Below are positions 35,680 through 45,050 of a stretch of 64,000 nucleotides of DNA, one piece after another. This DNA is from Trabulsiella odontotermitis (GTDB lineage Bacteria > Pseudomonadota > Gammaproteobacteria > Enterobacterales > Enterobacteriaceae). Position 1 is the first letter of the stretch, and each line of letters begins with the position of its first letter. The stretch is taken from positions 62,001 to 126,000 of the forward strand of contig NZ_LIFX01000003.1 of NCBI RefSeq assembly GCF_001297775.1, written 5' to 3'. The notes beneath the pieces are model-generated. The model made no database searches, was not told the DNA's origin, and worked only from the letters and a program-made list of their open reading frames with translations. Made by a program: the position numbers and the translations under genes.

Positions 35680-36786
35680 TTACTTACTGTTCACCGTCGG
35701 GTAATCGAGGTAACCGGCTTTACCACCGCCGAAGAACTGCTCACGAACCGGCTGGTTCAGCGGTAAATTATGCTGCAAACGATACGGCAAATCCGGGTTG
35801 GCAATAAACGGACGGCCGAAACCAATCAGATCCGCCCAGCCTTTTGCCAGCGCTTCTTCCGCGCGTTCCACGGTGTATTTGCCGGAGTAGATCAGCGTGC
35901 CGTGGAAGATAATACGCAGCGCTTCTTTGAAGGCCGCAGGCATCACCGGCGCATCTTCCCAGTCGGCTTCCGCAATATGAATATACGCAATGCCAATCTC
36001 ATTGAGCACGCTTGCCGCTGCGAGGTACGTCGCTTCCGGCGTGTCATCTTTCGAGCCCATCAGCGTGGTCAGTGGCGCCAGGCGAATGCCGAGCTTCTCT
36101 TTCCCGATGGCGGCGGAAACCGCTTCTGCCACTTCTTTGAGAAAACGCAGACGGTTTTGCAGCGAGCCGCCGTACTGGTCGTCGCGCAGGTTTTCACGCG
36201 AATCAATAAACTGGTTGATCAGGTAGCCGTTAGCGCCGTGCAACTCAACGCCGTCGAAACCGGCGGCAATGGCGTTACGGGCCGCCTGTGCGTAATCAGC
36301 AATAATGCCGGGGATCTCTTCCAGCGTCAGCGCACGCGGCATGGAGTGCTGCACCATCTCACCCACGCCGTTTTCCGGACCGCGGCCTTCTATGTCAACG
36401 AACACTTTCACGCCTTCCGCCTGAATGGCGGAAGAAGAGACCGGCGCGGCATTGCCTGGCTGCAGAACGGTATGTGAAACGCGGCCTACGTGCCACAGTT
36501 GCGCAAAGATTTTGCCGCCCGCGTGGTGCACGGCGTCAGTCACTTTTTTCCAGCCTGCAATCTGCGGGTCGTTATAGATACCCGGCGTCCAGGCATAGCC
36601 CTGGCCCTGCTGGCTGATCTGCGTGCCTTCGCTGATGATAAGCCCGGCACTGGCACGCTGTGCGTAGTATTCCGCCATGTCGTCGGTCGCGACATCGCCA
36701 GCGCCAGCGCGAGAGCGGGTCATCGGCGGCATGACAATGCGGCTTTTCAGCGGCAATGCGTTAAGTGAATACTGATCGAATAACAT
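35680..36786 (-). CDS. Old yellow enzyme family FMN oxidoreductase (NemA-like)
   Basis: 368 residues, TIM-barrel flavoprotein. PPMTRSRA near the N-terminus, the FMN/substrate pair His-x-x-Asn in VELHGANGYLINQF, QLWHVGRVS and the late FIANPDLPYRL are family hallmarks. It reduces electron-poor alkenes or nitro compounds with NAD(P)H. About the length of NemA (365) but clearly diverged; the glutathione-independent alkene reductase group is an alternative. SD GAGGAA. It follows the DUF1471 gene by 58 bp on the same strand. Confidence 0.88.
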   Translation of the reverse strand: MLFDQYSLNALPLKSRIVMPPMTRSRAGAGDVATDDMAEYYAQRASAGLIISEGTQISQQGQGYAWTPGIYNDPQIAGWKKVTDAVHHAGGKIFAQLWHVGRVSHTVLQPGNAAPVSSSAIQAEGVKVFVDIEGRGPENGVGEMVQHSMPRALTLEEIPGIIADYAQAARNAIAAGFDGVELHGANGYLINQFIDSRENLRDDQYGGSLQNRLRFLKEVAEAVSAAIGKEKLGIRLAPLTTLMGSKDDTPEATYLAAASVLNEIGIAYIHIAEADWEDAPVMPAAFKEALRIIFHGTLIYSGKYTVERAEEALAKGWADLIGFGRPFIANPDLPYRLQHNLPLNQPVREQFFGGGKAGYLDYPTVNSK

Positions 36787-36844
36787 AGAATTTTTTCCTC
36801 ACTTAAACGGGAGACGATCTCCGGTACTGGCAATACAGCCGATG

Positions 36845-37057
36845 TTATTTATCCAGCTCGGCAGTCATCATGACAAAGTTACCCATGCGGGCGCTGGTGA
36901 TTTTGTAGTCGCTTTTCCCTTCGGCTTTGGCTTTTGCCGCCAGCGCCGCTTCAGCTGAGTCCAGGGTATTACCGGTTGCAGAGATGGTATGAGCAGAAGC
37001 GCCAAAGGCCAGCAGAGAGAAAGCCGCAGCAGTAATAAATGTCGTGATAGTTTTCAT
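36845..37057 (-). CDS. DUF1471 (YdgH/BhsA/McbA) stress protein
   Basis: 70 residues with a signal peptide (FSLLAFGASA/HTISATG). The mature part has the DUF1471 pattern: short beta-strand, helix rich in Ala/Lys (SAEAALAAKAKAEG), then ITSARMGNFVMMTAELDK. Such small periplasmic proteins respond to acid, oxidants or biofilm signals. Located between cadC and an old yellow enzyme, a stress link is plausible. Confidence 0.82.
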   Translation of the reverse strand: MKTITTFITAAAFSLLAFGASAHTISATGNTLDSAEAALAAKAKAEGKSDYKITSARMGNFVMMTAELDK

Positions 37058-37253
37058 TGGGATATTCCTGAGTTTGTTTTTTCAATTAACGAGTGCTGTG
37101 GTCAACAACACGATGGGGCACAGGATATTCCCGCTGATTAGTGAGATAAATGCCAATAGTGGCAATAGACTATTGCGTATTAAGTAATAATCCGCCAGGA
37201 CACGGTTACGTCGCAGAGGTAGTGAGGCTCATCAAAATTGAGGGGGCCAAATA

Positions 37254-37262
37254 TGATATAAT
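37254..37262 (+). promoter_or_regulatory. Extended -10 promoter of cadC
   Basis: TGATATAAT: a perfect TATAAT with the TG extension and no good -35, typical of an extended -10 promoter. The start point would be near 37269, giving a short, T-rich leader without a clear SD. Confidence 0.55.
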
Positions 37263-37297
37263 CCGCGTTTCCCTTTTTGCTTTTTGGGCTTTTTTTT

Positions 37298-38830
37298 ATG
37301 CAACAATCTGTTGTGCGTGTCGGAGAGTGGCTGGTTATACCCTCCGTCAATCAAATCAGCCGTCAGGGACGCCAGCTCACATTAGAACCGCGTTTGATTG
37401 ACCTTCTGGTTTTTTTTGCCCGCCATCCCGACGAAGTACTGAGCCGTGATGAGCTCATTGATAATGTCTGGACGCGAAACGTCGTCACCAGCCATGTTGT
37501 CACGCAGAGCGTTTCTGAGCTGCGTAAATCGCTGAAAGATGGTGATGATAACAGCCCGGAATACATTGTTACCGTGCCTAAACGGGGCTACAAGCTGACG
37601 GCTCCGGTGATGTGGTGTACGGAAGAGGGCGAGGAACTCACGCCAGCAGCGCCAGCCGCTGAGGTTCAGGCGCCGGTTGAATCCGCTCAGATGCCTGTCG
37701 CCGCGAACCCCGCCGCGCCAGCCGCCCCGCCCGTGGTGAAACCTGAAAAACGCAAACGCCTCGCGACCTTCTGGGTATGGTGTCTGTTCCTGCTGGCGCT
37801 CGGTACTTGTGTCGCGCTGGTGACGATGTCGACGCTCAAATCGCACCCGGCAGTCACCAAAACGCGGCTGCTGCTCAACCCGCGTGATATCGACATTCGT
37901 CTGGAGAACGGTAACTCCTGCAATAACTGGATGTCGCAGCGTTCGTACGCCGTCGGGCTTGGCAGCCTGGTGACTACCTCGCTCAACACCTACTCCACCT
38001 TTATGGTGCATGACAAAACGAACTACAACGTCAATGAACCCAGCAGTTCCGGAAAAACGCTGTCGATTGAGTTCGTCAATCAGCGTCACTACCGCGCGCA
38101 GCAATGTTTTATGTCAGTACAACTGGTGGATAACGCCGACGGGTCGAGCATGCTCGACAAGCGCTACTTCATTACCGACGGCAACCAGCTGGCAATTCAG
38201 AATGACCTGTTGAGCAGCCTTTCCGAAGCGCTGAAACAGCCGTGGCCGGAAAAAATGCAGGAGATGCTCCGGCAGTATCAGCCGCTGCAAAGTACCTCGC
38301 TGTCGCGCTTCTATCAGGCGCATCAATTCTTAATGAACGGTGATGTCGATTCGTTAGGCAAAGCCAGTGATATTCTCAATGACATCACGAAGCAGTCGCC
38401 GGAATTTACCTATGCGTATGCAGAGAAAGTGCTGGTGGATGTATTACGTCATTCACAGCAGCCGCTGAATGGCGCACAACTGGCGGCGATGTATGAAGAA
38501 ATTAACCGGGTGGAAAATATTCCCGGCATGAAAGATGAGTCGATCGTTTATCAAATACGAACGATTGATCAGTTGGGCAAAGGCAACGTTAATGAAGCGT
38601 TCGAAGCCATTAATACTGGTATCGATCTGGAAATGTCCTGGCTGAATTATGTGTTGCTCGGCAAAGTATATGAAATGAAAGGCGCCAACCGTCAGGCTGC
38701 GGATGCCTATCTTACCGCGTTTAATTTGCGCCCCGGTGAAAACACCTTGTACTGGATTGAAAACGGCGTATTCCAGACTTCCGTTACCCGCGTTGTTCCA
38801 TATCTCGACAATTTCCTCTCTTCAGAATAA
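37298..38830 (+). CDS. cadC: CadC, acid- and lysine-responsive transmembrane activator
   Basis: 510 residues. N-terminal cytoplasmic OmpR/ToxR-type winged helix (about 1-105, VVRVGEWLVIPSVNQISR; TVPKRGYKL), a linker, one membrane segment (TFWVWCLFLLALGTCVALV) and a periplasmic pH-sensing domain with the cysteine pair of the E. coli protein (NSCNNW and AQQCFMSV). It activates cadBA at low pH when lysine is present. The ATG at 37298 matches the E. coli start; no SD is visible. The linker is Ala/Pro-rich but has only a Pro-Pro, not the triple proline of E. coli CadC. Confidence 0.96.
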   Translation: MQQSVVRVGEWLVIPSVNQISRQGRQLTLEPRLIDLLVFFARHPDEVLSRDELIDNVWTRNVVTSHVVTQSVSELRKSLKDGDDNSPEYIVTVPKRGYKLTAPVMWCTEEGEELTPAAPAAEVQAPVESAQMPVAANPAAPAAPPVVKPEKRKRLATFWVWCLFLLALGTCVALVTMSTLKSHPAVTKTRLLLNPRDIDIRLENGNSCNNWMSQRSYAVGLGSLVTTSLNTYSTFMVHDKTNYNVNEPSSSGKTLSIEFVNQRHYRAQQCFMSVQLVDNADGSSMLDKRYFITDGNQLAIQNDLLSSLSEALKQPWPEKMQEMLRQYQPLQSTSLSRFYQAHQFLMNGDVDSLGKASDILNDITKQSPEFTYAYAEKVLVDVLRHSQQPLNGAQLAAMYEEINRVENIPGMKDESIVYQIRTIDQLGKGNVNEAFEAINTGIDLEMSWLNYVLLGKVYEMKGANRQAADAYLTAFNLRPGENTLYWIENGVFQTSVTRVVPYLDNFLSSE

Positions 38831-38837
38831 GTAAACT

Positions 38838-38878
38838 CTCATCATGCTGCTTTTTAAGGGCATGATGAGGTTAATTTT
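38838..38878 (+). terminator. Terminator after cadC
   Basis: Perfect 10-bp stem CTCATCATGC/GCATGATGAG around a 12-nt loop, then GTTAATTTT. Confidence 0.75.
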
Positions 38879-38879
38879 A

Positions 38880-39195
38880 TGTATATCAACAATATTCGAT
38901 TTGTTACTAAAATTCACCGATCTGACGGCGATCTACAACCGCTTTTTAACACCTTCTGATGCTCACAACCTGCTGTAAAACAACGATGTTTATCTTTTTA
39001 TGATGTCAACTTGTCTTGTTGATGTGTTAACGCAAAAAGCTCAGGATGTCATTTGTCTGATGTTTGCCATTAATTCATTTAATCCTTAGGACTTCTCTCA
39101 TAAGAATCCTTAATCTTGTTGGCAGTCGGTCGGATCAATAAATAATTTGCATCATGGTCCGCACCTCCAAAGTAAAGCTCAGGAGAAAAAGAAAC
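38880..39195 (+). promoter_or_regulatory. Pcad promoter region
   Basis: AT-rich gap before cadB. Best core promoter: TTGGCA (39119-39124), 16 nt, AATAAT (39141-39146), start point near 39153. Using the spacing known for E. coli CadC sites (about -144 to -112 and -89 to -59), the two CadC targets would fall at about 39009-39041 and 39064-39094, both AT-rich. H-NS silencing of such a region is expected from E. coli. Site positions are inferred. Confidence 0.5.
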
Positions 39196-40533
39196 ATGAG
39201 TTCTGCCAAGAAGATCGGGCTATTTGCCTGTACCGGCGTTGTCGCTGGTAATATGATGGGGAGCGGGATTGCGTTATTACCTGCGAACCTCGCAAGCATT
39301 GGTGGTATTGCTATTTGGGGATGGGTTATATCTATTATTGGTGCAATGTCTCTGGCATATGTTTATGCCCGGCTGGCCACCAAAAACCCACAACAGGGTG
39401 GTCCAATTGCGTATGCAGGGGAATTATCTCCGGCATTCGGTTTCCAGACCGGCGTGCTTTATTATCACGCAAACTGGATTGGTAACCTTGCCATCGGTAT
39501 TACTGCCGTCTCTTATCTTTCTACCTTCTTCCCGGTGTTAAATAACCCGGTTCCGGCCGGTATTGCCTGTATTGCCATCGTGTGGATCTTCACCTTCGTG
39601 AATATGCTCGGTGGTACCTGGGTAAGCCGTCTGACCACTATTGGCCTGGTGCTGGTGCTGATCCCGGTTGTGATGACCGCAGTTGTCGGCTGGCACTGGT
39701 TCGATGCTGCCACTTATCAGGCTAACTGGAACACCTCGCAGACCACTGACAGCCACGCGGTGGTGAAAAGTATTCTGCTCTGCCTGTGGGCGTTCATCGG
39801 TGTTGAATCCGCCGCGGTAAGTACCGGTATGGTCAACAACCCGAAACGCACTGTGCCGCTGGCAACCATGCTGGGTACCGCGATGGCCGGTCTGGTCTAC
39901 ATCGCCGCAACGCAGGTGCTGGTAGGTATGTATCCGGCATCGCAGATGGCGGCCTCTGGTGCGCCGTTCGCCATCAGTGCTTCCACCATTCTGGGCGGCT
40001 GGGCTGCGCCGGTGGTTTCCGCCTTCACCGCCTTTGCGTGCCTGACGTCGCTGGGCTCATGGATGATGCTGGTTGGCCAGGCCGGTATGCGTGCCGCTAA
40101 CGATGGCAACTTCCCGAAAGTGTATGGCGAAGTCGACAGCAACGGTATTCCGAAAAAAGGCTTGCTGCTGGCCGCAGTGAAAATGACCGCGCTGATGGTT
40201 CTCATCACCGTCATGAACTCCAGCGGTGGTAAAGCCTCTGACCTGTTCGGTGAGCTGACCGGTATCGCGGTACTGCTGACCATGCTGCCTTACTTCTACT
40301 CTTGCGTTGACCTGATTCGTTTCGAAGGCATCAACATTCGTAACCTCGCAAGCCTGGTTTGCTCTGTCCTCGGCTGTGGCTTCTGCTTCATCGCGCTGAT
40401 GGGTGCAGGCTCTTTCGAACTTTCCGGCACCTTTATCATCAGCCTGGTCATCCTGATGTTCTACGGCCGCAAAATGTCCCAACGTCAGCAAAACAAAGTT
40501 GCTACTGAAACACAGACCGCTGACGCGCATTAA
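39196..40533 (+). CDS. cadB: CadB lysine/cadaverine antiporter
   Basis: 445 residues, 12 membrane segments of the APC family. SSAKKIGLFACTGVVAGNMM and GSGIALLPANLASIGG follow E. coli CadB almost word for word. It exchanges external lysine for internal cadaverine and so removes protons from the cell with CadA. The start at 39196 is set by homology and a distant AGGAG. Confidence 0.97.
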   Translation: MSSAKKIGLFACTGVVAGNMMGSGIALLPANLASIGGIAIWGWVISIIGAMSLAYVYARLATKNPQQGGPIAYAGELSPAFGFQTGVLYYHANWIGNLAIGITAVSYLSTFFPVLNNPVPAGIACIAIVWIFTFVNMLGGTWVSRLTTIGLVLVLIPVVMTAVVGWHWFDAATYQANWNTSQTTDSHAVVKSILLCLWAFIGVESAAVSTGMVNNPKRTVPLATMLGTAMAGLVYIAATQVLVGMYPASQMAASGAPFAISASTILGGWAAPVVSAFTAFACLTSLGSWMMLVGQAGMRAANDGNFPKVYGEVDSNGIPKKGLLLAAVKMTALMVLITVMNSSGGKASDLFGELTGIAVLLTMLPYFYSCVDLIRFEGINIRNLASLVCSVLGCGFCFIALMGAGSFELSGTFIISLVILMFYGRKMSQRQQNKVATETQTADAH

Positions 40534-40553
40534 TTCTTAACCCTTTCTCTGTG

Positions 40554-40589
40554 CCCCTCCTTACCCCTGTCACACCGTGACGGGAGGGG
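40554..40589 (+). other. Hairpin between cadB and cadA
   Basis: CCCCTCC (40554-40560) pairs with GGAGGGG (40583-40589), with an inner GTCAC/GTGAC helix. No T-run. It lies in the 80-bp intercistronic gap and may stabilise or process the cadBA mRNA. Confidence 0.5.
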
Positions 40590-40613
40590 CCTTCTACACC
40601 TGGAGATACGAGT

Positions 40614-42758
40614 ATGAACGTTATCGCAATCATGAATCACATGGGTGTCTACTTTAAAGAAGAACCTATCCGTGAGCTGCATCGCGCCCTGGAACGCCTG
40701 GACTTCCGCATTGTTTATCCGAACGACCGCGAAGATTTACTGAAACTTATCGAAAACAATGCGCAGTTGTGCGGTGTGATTTTCGACTGGGATAAATACA
40801 ACCTCGAACTGTGCGAAGAAATCAGCGAAATGAATGAGTACATGCCGCTGTACGCCTTCGCTAATACCTACTCCACGCTCGATGTGAGTCTCAACGACCT
40901 CCGTATGCAGGTCCGTTTCTTTGAATATGCGCTGGGCGCGGCTGACGATATCGCGGCAAAAATCAAACAGAATACCGATGAATACATCGACGCCATTCTG
41001 CCGCCGCTGACCAAAGCACTGTTCAAATATGTTCGTGAAGGCAAATACACGTTCTGTACCCCAGGCCACATGGGTGGCACCGCCTTCCAGAAAAGCCCGG
41101 TCGGTAGCATCTTCTACGATTTCTTTGGCCCGAACACCATGAAATCAGACATCTCTATTTCTGTGTCTGAACTGGGTTCTCTGCTCGACCACAGCGGTCC
41201 GCATAAAGAAGCCGAAGAGTATATTGCACGCGTGTTTAACGCTGAACGCAGCTATATGGTGACCAACGGGACGTCTACCGCGAACAAAATCGTCGGGATG
41301 TACTCCGCACCGGCAGGCAGCACCGTGCTGATTGACCGTAACTGCCATAAATCGCTGACTCATCTGATGATGATGAGCGATATCACGCCGATCTACTTCC
41401 GTCCGACCCGTAACGCGTACGGCATCCTCGGCGGCATTCCGCAGAGTGAATTCCAGCATGCCACTATCGCTAAACGCGTAAAAGAAACGCCGAACGCCAG
41501 CTGGCCGGTACACGCCGTGATTACCAACTCCACGTATGACGGCCTGCTGTACAACACCGATTACATCAAGAAAACGCTGGATGTGAAATCCATCCACTTT
41601 GACTCCGCCTGGGTGCCTTACACCAACTTCTCGCCGATTTACGAAGGCAAATGCGGTATGAGCGGTGGCCGTGTGGAAGGTAAAGTGATCTATGAAACCC
41701 AGTCCACGCACAAACTGCTGGCGGCATTCTCGCAGGCGTCCATGATCCATGTGAAAGGTGACGTTAACGAAGAAACCTTCAACGAAGCCTACATGATGCA
41801 CACCACCACGTCGCCGCACTACGGTATCGTGGCGTCCACCGAAACCGCGGCGGCGATGATGAAAGGCAATGCCGGTAAGCGCATGATCAGCGGTTCCATT
41901 CAGCGTGCGATCAAGTTCCGTAAAGAGATCAAGCGCCTGAAAGGGGAATCCGATGGCTGGTTCTTCGACGTATGGCAGCCGGAACATATCGATTCACCGG
42001 AATGCTGGCCGCTGCGTTCTGACAGCGCATGGCACGGTTTCAAAAACATCGATAACGAACACATGTACCTCGACCCGATCAAAGTCACCATTCTGACCCC
42101 GGGGATGAAGAAAGACGGTACCATGGACGACTTCGGTATTCCGGCCAGCATCGTGGCGAAATACCTTGATGAGCACGGTATCATTGTTGAGAAAACCGGT
42201 CCGTACAACCTGCTGTTCCTGTTCAGCATCGGTATCGACAAAACCAAAGCGCTGAGCCTGCTGCGTGCGCTGACCGACTTCAAACGCGCGTTCGACCTGA
42301 ACCTGCGGGTGAAAAACATGCTGCCGTCGCTGTACCGCGAAGATCCTGAGTTCTATGAAAACATGCGTATTCAGGATCTGGCGCAGAACATTCACAAACT
42401 GGTTGAACATCACAACCTGCCGGACCTGATGTTCCGCGCGTTCGAAGTGCTGCCGGCAATGGTTATGACGCCGTACAAAGCGTTCCAGAAAGAGCTGCAC
42501 AGCGAAGTGGAAGAGGTGTACCTCGAAGAGATGGTGGGCCGCGTCAACGCCAACATGATCCTGCCGTATCCTCCGGGAGTTCCGCTGGTCATGCCGGGTG
42601 AGATGATCACTGAAGAGAGCCGTCCGGTGCTGGAATTCCTGCAGATGCTGTGCGAAATCGGTGCTCACTATCCGGGCTTCGAAACCGATATCCACGGCGC
42701 CTATCGCCAGGCAGACGGTCGTTACACTGTGAAAGTGCTGAAAGAAAACACCAAGTAA
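40614..42758 (+). CDS. cadA: CadA inducible lysine decarboxylase
   Basis: 714 residues, one fewer than E. coli CadA. N-terminal wing domain (MNVIAIMNHMGVYFKEEPIR), then the PLP fold. The PLP lysine is in TQSTHKLLAAFSQ, close to residue 367. It converts lysine to cadaverine and CO2, using up a proton. Second gene of the CadC-controlled operon; SD TGGAGA. A strong terminator follows. Confidence 0.98.
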   Translation: MNVIAIMNHMGVYFKEEPIRELHRALERLDFRIVYPNDREDLLKLIENNAQLCGVIFDWDKYNLELCEEISEMNEYMPLYAFANTYSTLDVSLNDLRMQVRFFEYALGAADDIAAKIKQNTDEYIDAILPPLTKALFKYVREGKYTFCTPGHMGGTAFQKSPVGSIFYDFFGPNTMKSDISISVSELGSLLDHSGPHKEAEEYIARVFNAERSYMVTNGTSTANKIVGMYSAPAGSTVLIDRNCHKSLTHLMMMSDITPIYFRPTRNAYGILGGIPQSEFQHATIAKRVKETPNASWPVHAVITNSTYDGLLYNTDYIKKTLDVKSIHFDSAWVPYTNFSPIYEGKCGMSGGRVEGKVIYETQSTHKLLAAFSQASMIHVKGDVNEETFNEAYMMHTTTSPHYGIVASTETAAAMMKGNAGKRMISGSIQRAIKFRKEIKRLKGESDGWFFDVWQPEHIDSPECWPLRSDSAWHGFKNIDNEHMYLDPIKVTILTPGMKKDGTMDDFGIPASIVAKYLDEHGIIVEKTGPYNLLFLFSIGIDKTKALSLLRALTDFKRAFDLNLRVKNMLPSLYREDPEFYENMRIQDLAQNIHKLVEHHNLPDLMFRAFEVLPAMVMTPYKAFQKELHSEVEEVYLEEMVGRVNANMILPYPPGVPLVMPGEMITEESRPVLEFLQMLCEIGAHYPGFETDIHGAYRQADGRYTVKVLKENTK

Positions 42759-42770
42759 CTGAGGTAACTG

Positions 42771-42800
42771 AGGGAAGTGGTTTTGCCACTTCCCTTTTTT
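42771..42800 (+). terminator. Terminator of the cadBA operon
   Basis: 9-bp perfect stem GGGAAGTGG/CCACTTCCC with a 5-nt loop and six T. Confidence 0.95.
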
Positions 42801-42804
42801 CATT

Positions 42805-42874
42805 GCCGGGTGGCACTGCGCTTACCCGGCCTACGATCCGCATGTAGGCCCGCGCAAGCGACGCGCCGCCGGGC
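42805..42874. repeat. Paired REP (BIME) between cadA and dtpC
   Basis: REP unit GCCGGGTGGCACTGCG...CCCGGCCTAC (42805-42834) followed by an inverted unit GTAGGCCCGCGCAAGCG...GCCGGGC (42844-42874). This head-to-head pair is a standard enterobacterial BIME. Confidence 0.88.
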
Positions 42875-42901
42875 AAATTTGACAGACCGCAGGGAGACCG
42901 C

Positions 42902-44371
42902 ATGAAAACACTCTCACAACCGCGCGCGATCTATTACATCGTGGCGATTCAAATCTGGGAATATTTCAGCTTCTACGGCATGCGTGCCTTACTCATCCTC
43001 TATCTCACTCACCAGCTTGGTTTCGATGACCGTCGCGCCATCAGCCTGTTCAGTGCTTACGCTTCTCTGGTCTACGTTACCCCCATTCTTGGCGGCTGGA
43101 TTGCCGACCGCCTGCTCGGCAACCGCATGGCGATCGTTGCCGGTGCGCTGTTAATGACGCTCGGCCACGTGGTGCTGGGCGTGGAATCTGACACGACATG
43201 GAGTCTCTACCTTGCGCTGGCGATCATCATTTGCGGCTATGGCCTGTTTAAATCGAATATCAGCTGTCTGCTGGGCGAACTGTACGCGCATGACGATCAT
43301 CGTCGTGACGGCGGTTTTTCGTTGCTGTACGCGGCGGGGAATGTCGGTTCGATCGTCGCCCCTGTCGCCTGTGGGCTGACGGCACAGTGGTACGGCTGGC
43401 ACGTCGGCTTCGCGCTGGCGGGCGTCGGGATGTTCATCGGTCTGATGATCTTCTTAAGCGGCCATCGTCACTTCCGCGGTACGCGCGGCGTAGACAAAGC
43501 CGCCCTGCAACGCGTCACCTTTGTGCTGCCAACCTGGGGCTGGCTGGTGGCGATGTTGTGTGTGGCGCCGCTCTTCTTCACGCTGCTGCTGGAGAATGAC
43601 TGGTCGGGCTATCTGCTGGCGCTGGTCTGCGTCTTTGCCGCGCAGATGGTGGCGCGGATCATGATTAAATCGCCGGAACACCGTCGTGCGTTGTGGCAAA
43701 TCGTCCTGCTGATGACCGCGGGCACGCTGTTCTGGGTGCTGGCGCAACAGGGCGGCAGCTCGATCAGCCTGTTTATCGACCGCTTCGTTAATCGTCACTG
43801 GTTCAGCACGGAAGTGCCGACCGCGCTGTTCCAGTCGGTTAATGCCATCGCGGTGATGGTGGCGGGCGTGGTGCTGGCATGGCTTATCCGCCCGGAAGGC
43901 AGCGTGCGCTCGGTACTGCGCGTGTGGATGAAGTTCGCCGCCGGTCTGGCGCTGATGGGCGCCGGTTTTATGCTGCTGGCGCTGAACGCGCGGCAGGGCG
44001 AACTGCACGGTCAGGCGTCGATGGGCATGATGATTGCCGGACTGGCGCTGATGGGTTTTGCCGAGCTGTTTATTGATCCGGTGGCGATGGCGCAGATCAC
44101 CCGGCTTAACATGCCAGGCGTGACCGGCGTACTGACCGGGATCTACATGCTGGCGACCGGCGCGGTGGCAAACTGGCTGGCGGGCGTGGTGGCGCAACAG
44201 ACCACCGAATCGCAAATCAGTGATTCGGCAATCGCCGCCTACGGCCACTTTTTCTCACAAATGGGCGAATGGACGCTGGTCTGCGTGGCGCTGATTGTCG
44301 CGCTGGTCATCTGCGCACGCCTGCTGTTTAGCTCTTCAACGCCCCGCCTGCAGGAATCGCGTCACGATTAA
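42902..44371 (+). CDS. dtpC: DtpC (YjdL) proton-dependent dipeptide permease
   Basis: 489 residues, POT/PTR family, 14 or so membrane segments. [18 protein letters not shown] is the family's N-terminal signature, and [16 protein letters not shown] follows. As in E. coli, it lies straight after cadA; DtpC favours lysine-containing dipeptides, which suits supply of lysine to CadA. In E. coli lysU is next, but here a uronate locus follows. Confidence 0.95.
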   Translation: MKTLSQPRAIYYIVAIQIWEYFSFYGMRALLILYLTHQLGFDDRRAISLFSAYASLVYVTPILGGWIADRLLGNRMAIVAGALLMTLGHVVLGVESDTTWSLYLALAIIICGYGLFKSNISCLLGELYAHDDHRRDGGFSLLYAAGNVGSIVAPVACGLTAQWYGWHVGFALAGVGMFIGLMIFLSGHRHFRGTRGVDKAALQRVTFVLPTWGWLVAMLCVAPLFFTLLLENDWSGYLLALVCVFAAQMVARIMIKSPEHRRALWQIVLLMTAGTLFWVLAQQGGSSISLFIDRFVNRHWFSTEVPTALFQSVNAIAVMVAGVVLAWLIRPEGSVRSVLRVWMKFAAGLALMGAGFMLLALNARQGELHGQASMGMMIAGLALMGFAELFIDPVAMAQITRLNMPGVTGVLTGIYMLATGAVANWLAGVVAQQTTESQISDSAIAAYGHFFSQMGEWTLVCVALIVALVICARLLFSSSTPRLQESRHD

Positions 44372-44377
44372 CCGGCC

Positions 44378-44412
44378 TTTCGCTGCCGGTCATCCTCCGG
44401 CGGGCAGCGAAA
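44378..44412 (+). terminator. Possible terminator after dtpC
   Basis: 10-bp stem TTTCGCTGCC/GGCAGCGAAA around a 15-nt loop, 7 nt after the dtpC stop. The following sequence (AGAGACATTTT) is not a strong T-run. Confidence 0.5.
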
Positions 44413-44481
44413 AGAGACATTTTGTGCGCCGCCTCTGTTTTTTTCTCCTGCCTTTTTTTATTCTCCGTGCCTCTTTTCTTT

Positions 44482-44502
44482 AATGTGAAATAACGTTTCA
44501 TT
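44482..44502 (+). promoter_or_regulatory. KdgR-type box upstream of the KdgF-like gene
   Basis: AATG, then TGAAATAACGTTTCA (44486-44500), a perfect TGAAA-N5-TTTCA repeat with T-rich right flank, like KdgR operators of pectin and KDG genes. It lies 16 bp before the start codon, where a repressor would block transcription. Confidence 0.65.
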
Positions 44503-44517
44503 TTACGCGGAGGCATA

Positions 44518-44838
44518 ATGTTTACATTCTACAATGACACAAAACTGGAAATTTTAGGAAATGGCGTAAGCCGGAAAATACTGGCGCATGCTGGTCAATT
44601 AATGGCCGTTGAAGTGCATTTTGCCACCGGCGCGGTGGGCGCAATGCACAGCCATCCTCATGAGCAATTAACCTATATTCTGTCAGGAGAATTCGAGTTC
44701 ACTATCGGTAATGAAACGCGGAAAGTCACCGCCGGAGACACGCTCTACAAGCGGCCTGACATCCCGCACGGCTGCGTGTGTCTGCAGGCCGGGGTATTAC
44801 TGGATACGTTTACGCCGGTGCGTGAAGATTTCCTGTAA
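44518..44838 (+). CDS. kdgF: KdgF-like cupin, unsaturated uronate ring-opening enzyme
   Basis: 106 residues, single cupin barrel. Metal ligands appear in MHSHPHEQLTYI and IPHGCV; the C-terminus TFTPVREDFL is nearly that of known KdgF proteins. KdgF speeds conversion of 4,5-unsaturated monouronates, from pectin or alginate lyases, to the linear keto form that enters the KduI/KduD or DEH route. Lyase genes in the same locus fit this role. SD GGAGG. Confidence 0.82.
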   Translation: MFTFYNDTKLEILGNGVSRKILAHAGQLMAVEVHFATGAVGAMHSHPHEQLTYILSGEFEFTIGNETRKVTAGDTLYKRPDIPHGCVCLQAGVLLDTFTPVREDFL

Positions 44839-44878
44839 TTAAATATTCGTGGTGAATGTATTTTTTGTTTTTAATAAA

Positions 44879-44926
44879 AACGCCCGTCATAAAATTTATT
44901 TTTTACTGACGGGTGTGATCATTTTT
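44879..44926 (+). terminator. Terminator after the KdgF-like gene
   Basis: Stem ACGCCCGTCA/TGACGGGTGT (one G-T pair) with a 17-nt loop, followed shortly by ATTTTTAA. Confidence 0.65.
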
Positions 44927-44929
44927 AAT

Positions 44930-44945
44930 TGTGAGAATGATCACT
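44930..44945 (+). promoter_or_regulatory. CRP site of the uronate transporter/lyase operon
   Basis: TGTGA, 6 nt, TCACT: one mismatch in the core. With the best -10 box (TAACAT, 44968-44973) it is centred near -42, the class II position. GTGATCATT (44915-44923) and AATGATCAC (44936-44944) also make a 9-bp inverted repeat that overlaps the site. Confidence 0.65.
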
Positions 44946-44973
44946 GAAAGACCTTCCGGTGAACTCCTAACAT

Positions 44974-45017
44974 AAATTAAAACGTTATTTCAATTTTATT
45001 CAAACGTTGTTTTATGT
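44974..45017 (+). promoter_or_regulatory. Tandem KdgR-type boxes upstream of the MFS gene
   Basis: Two near-symmetric sites, cores TTAAAACGTTATTTCAA (44977-44993) and TTCAAACGTTGTTTTAT (44999-45015). Their centres are 22 bp apart, two helical turns. They cover the predicted start point, so KdgR-type repression of the MFS-porin-lyase operon is likely. Confidence 0.62.
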
Positions 45018-45050
45018 GATCTGTTAATAATATTACGGATAAGGGATGCT

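Noticed and set aside
37150-37401. 83-codon open frame upstream of cadC
   Set aside because: It overlaps the cadC start and promoter in another frame, with no SD or recognisable product.
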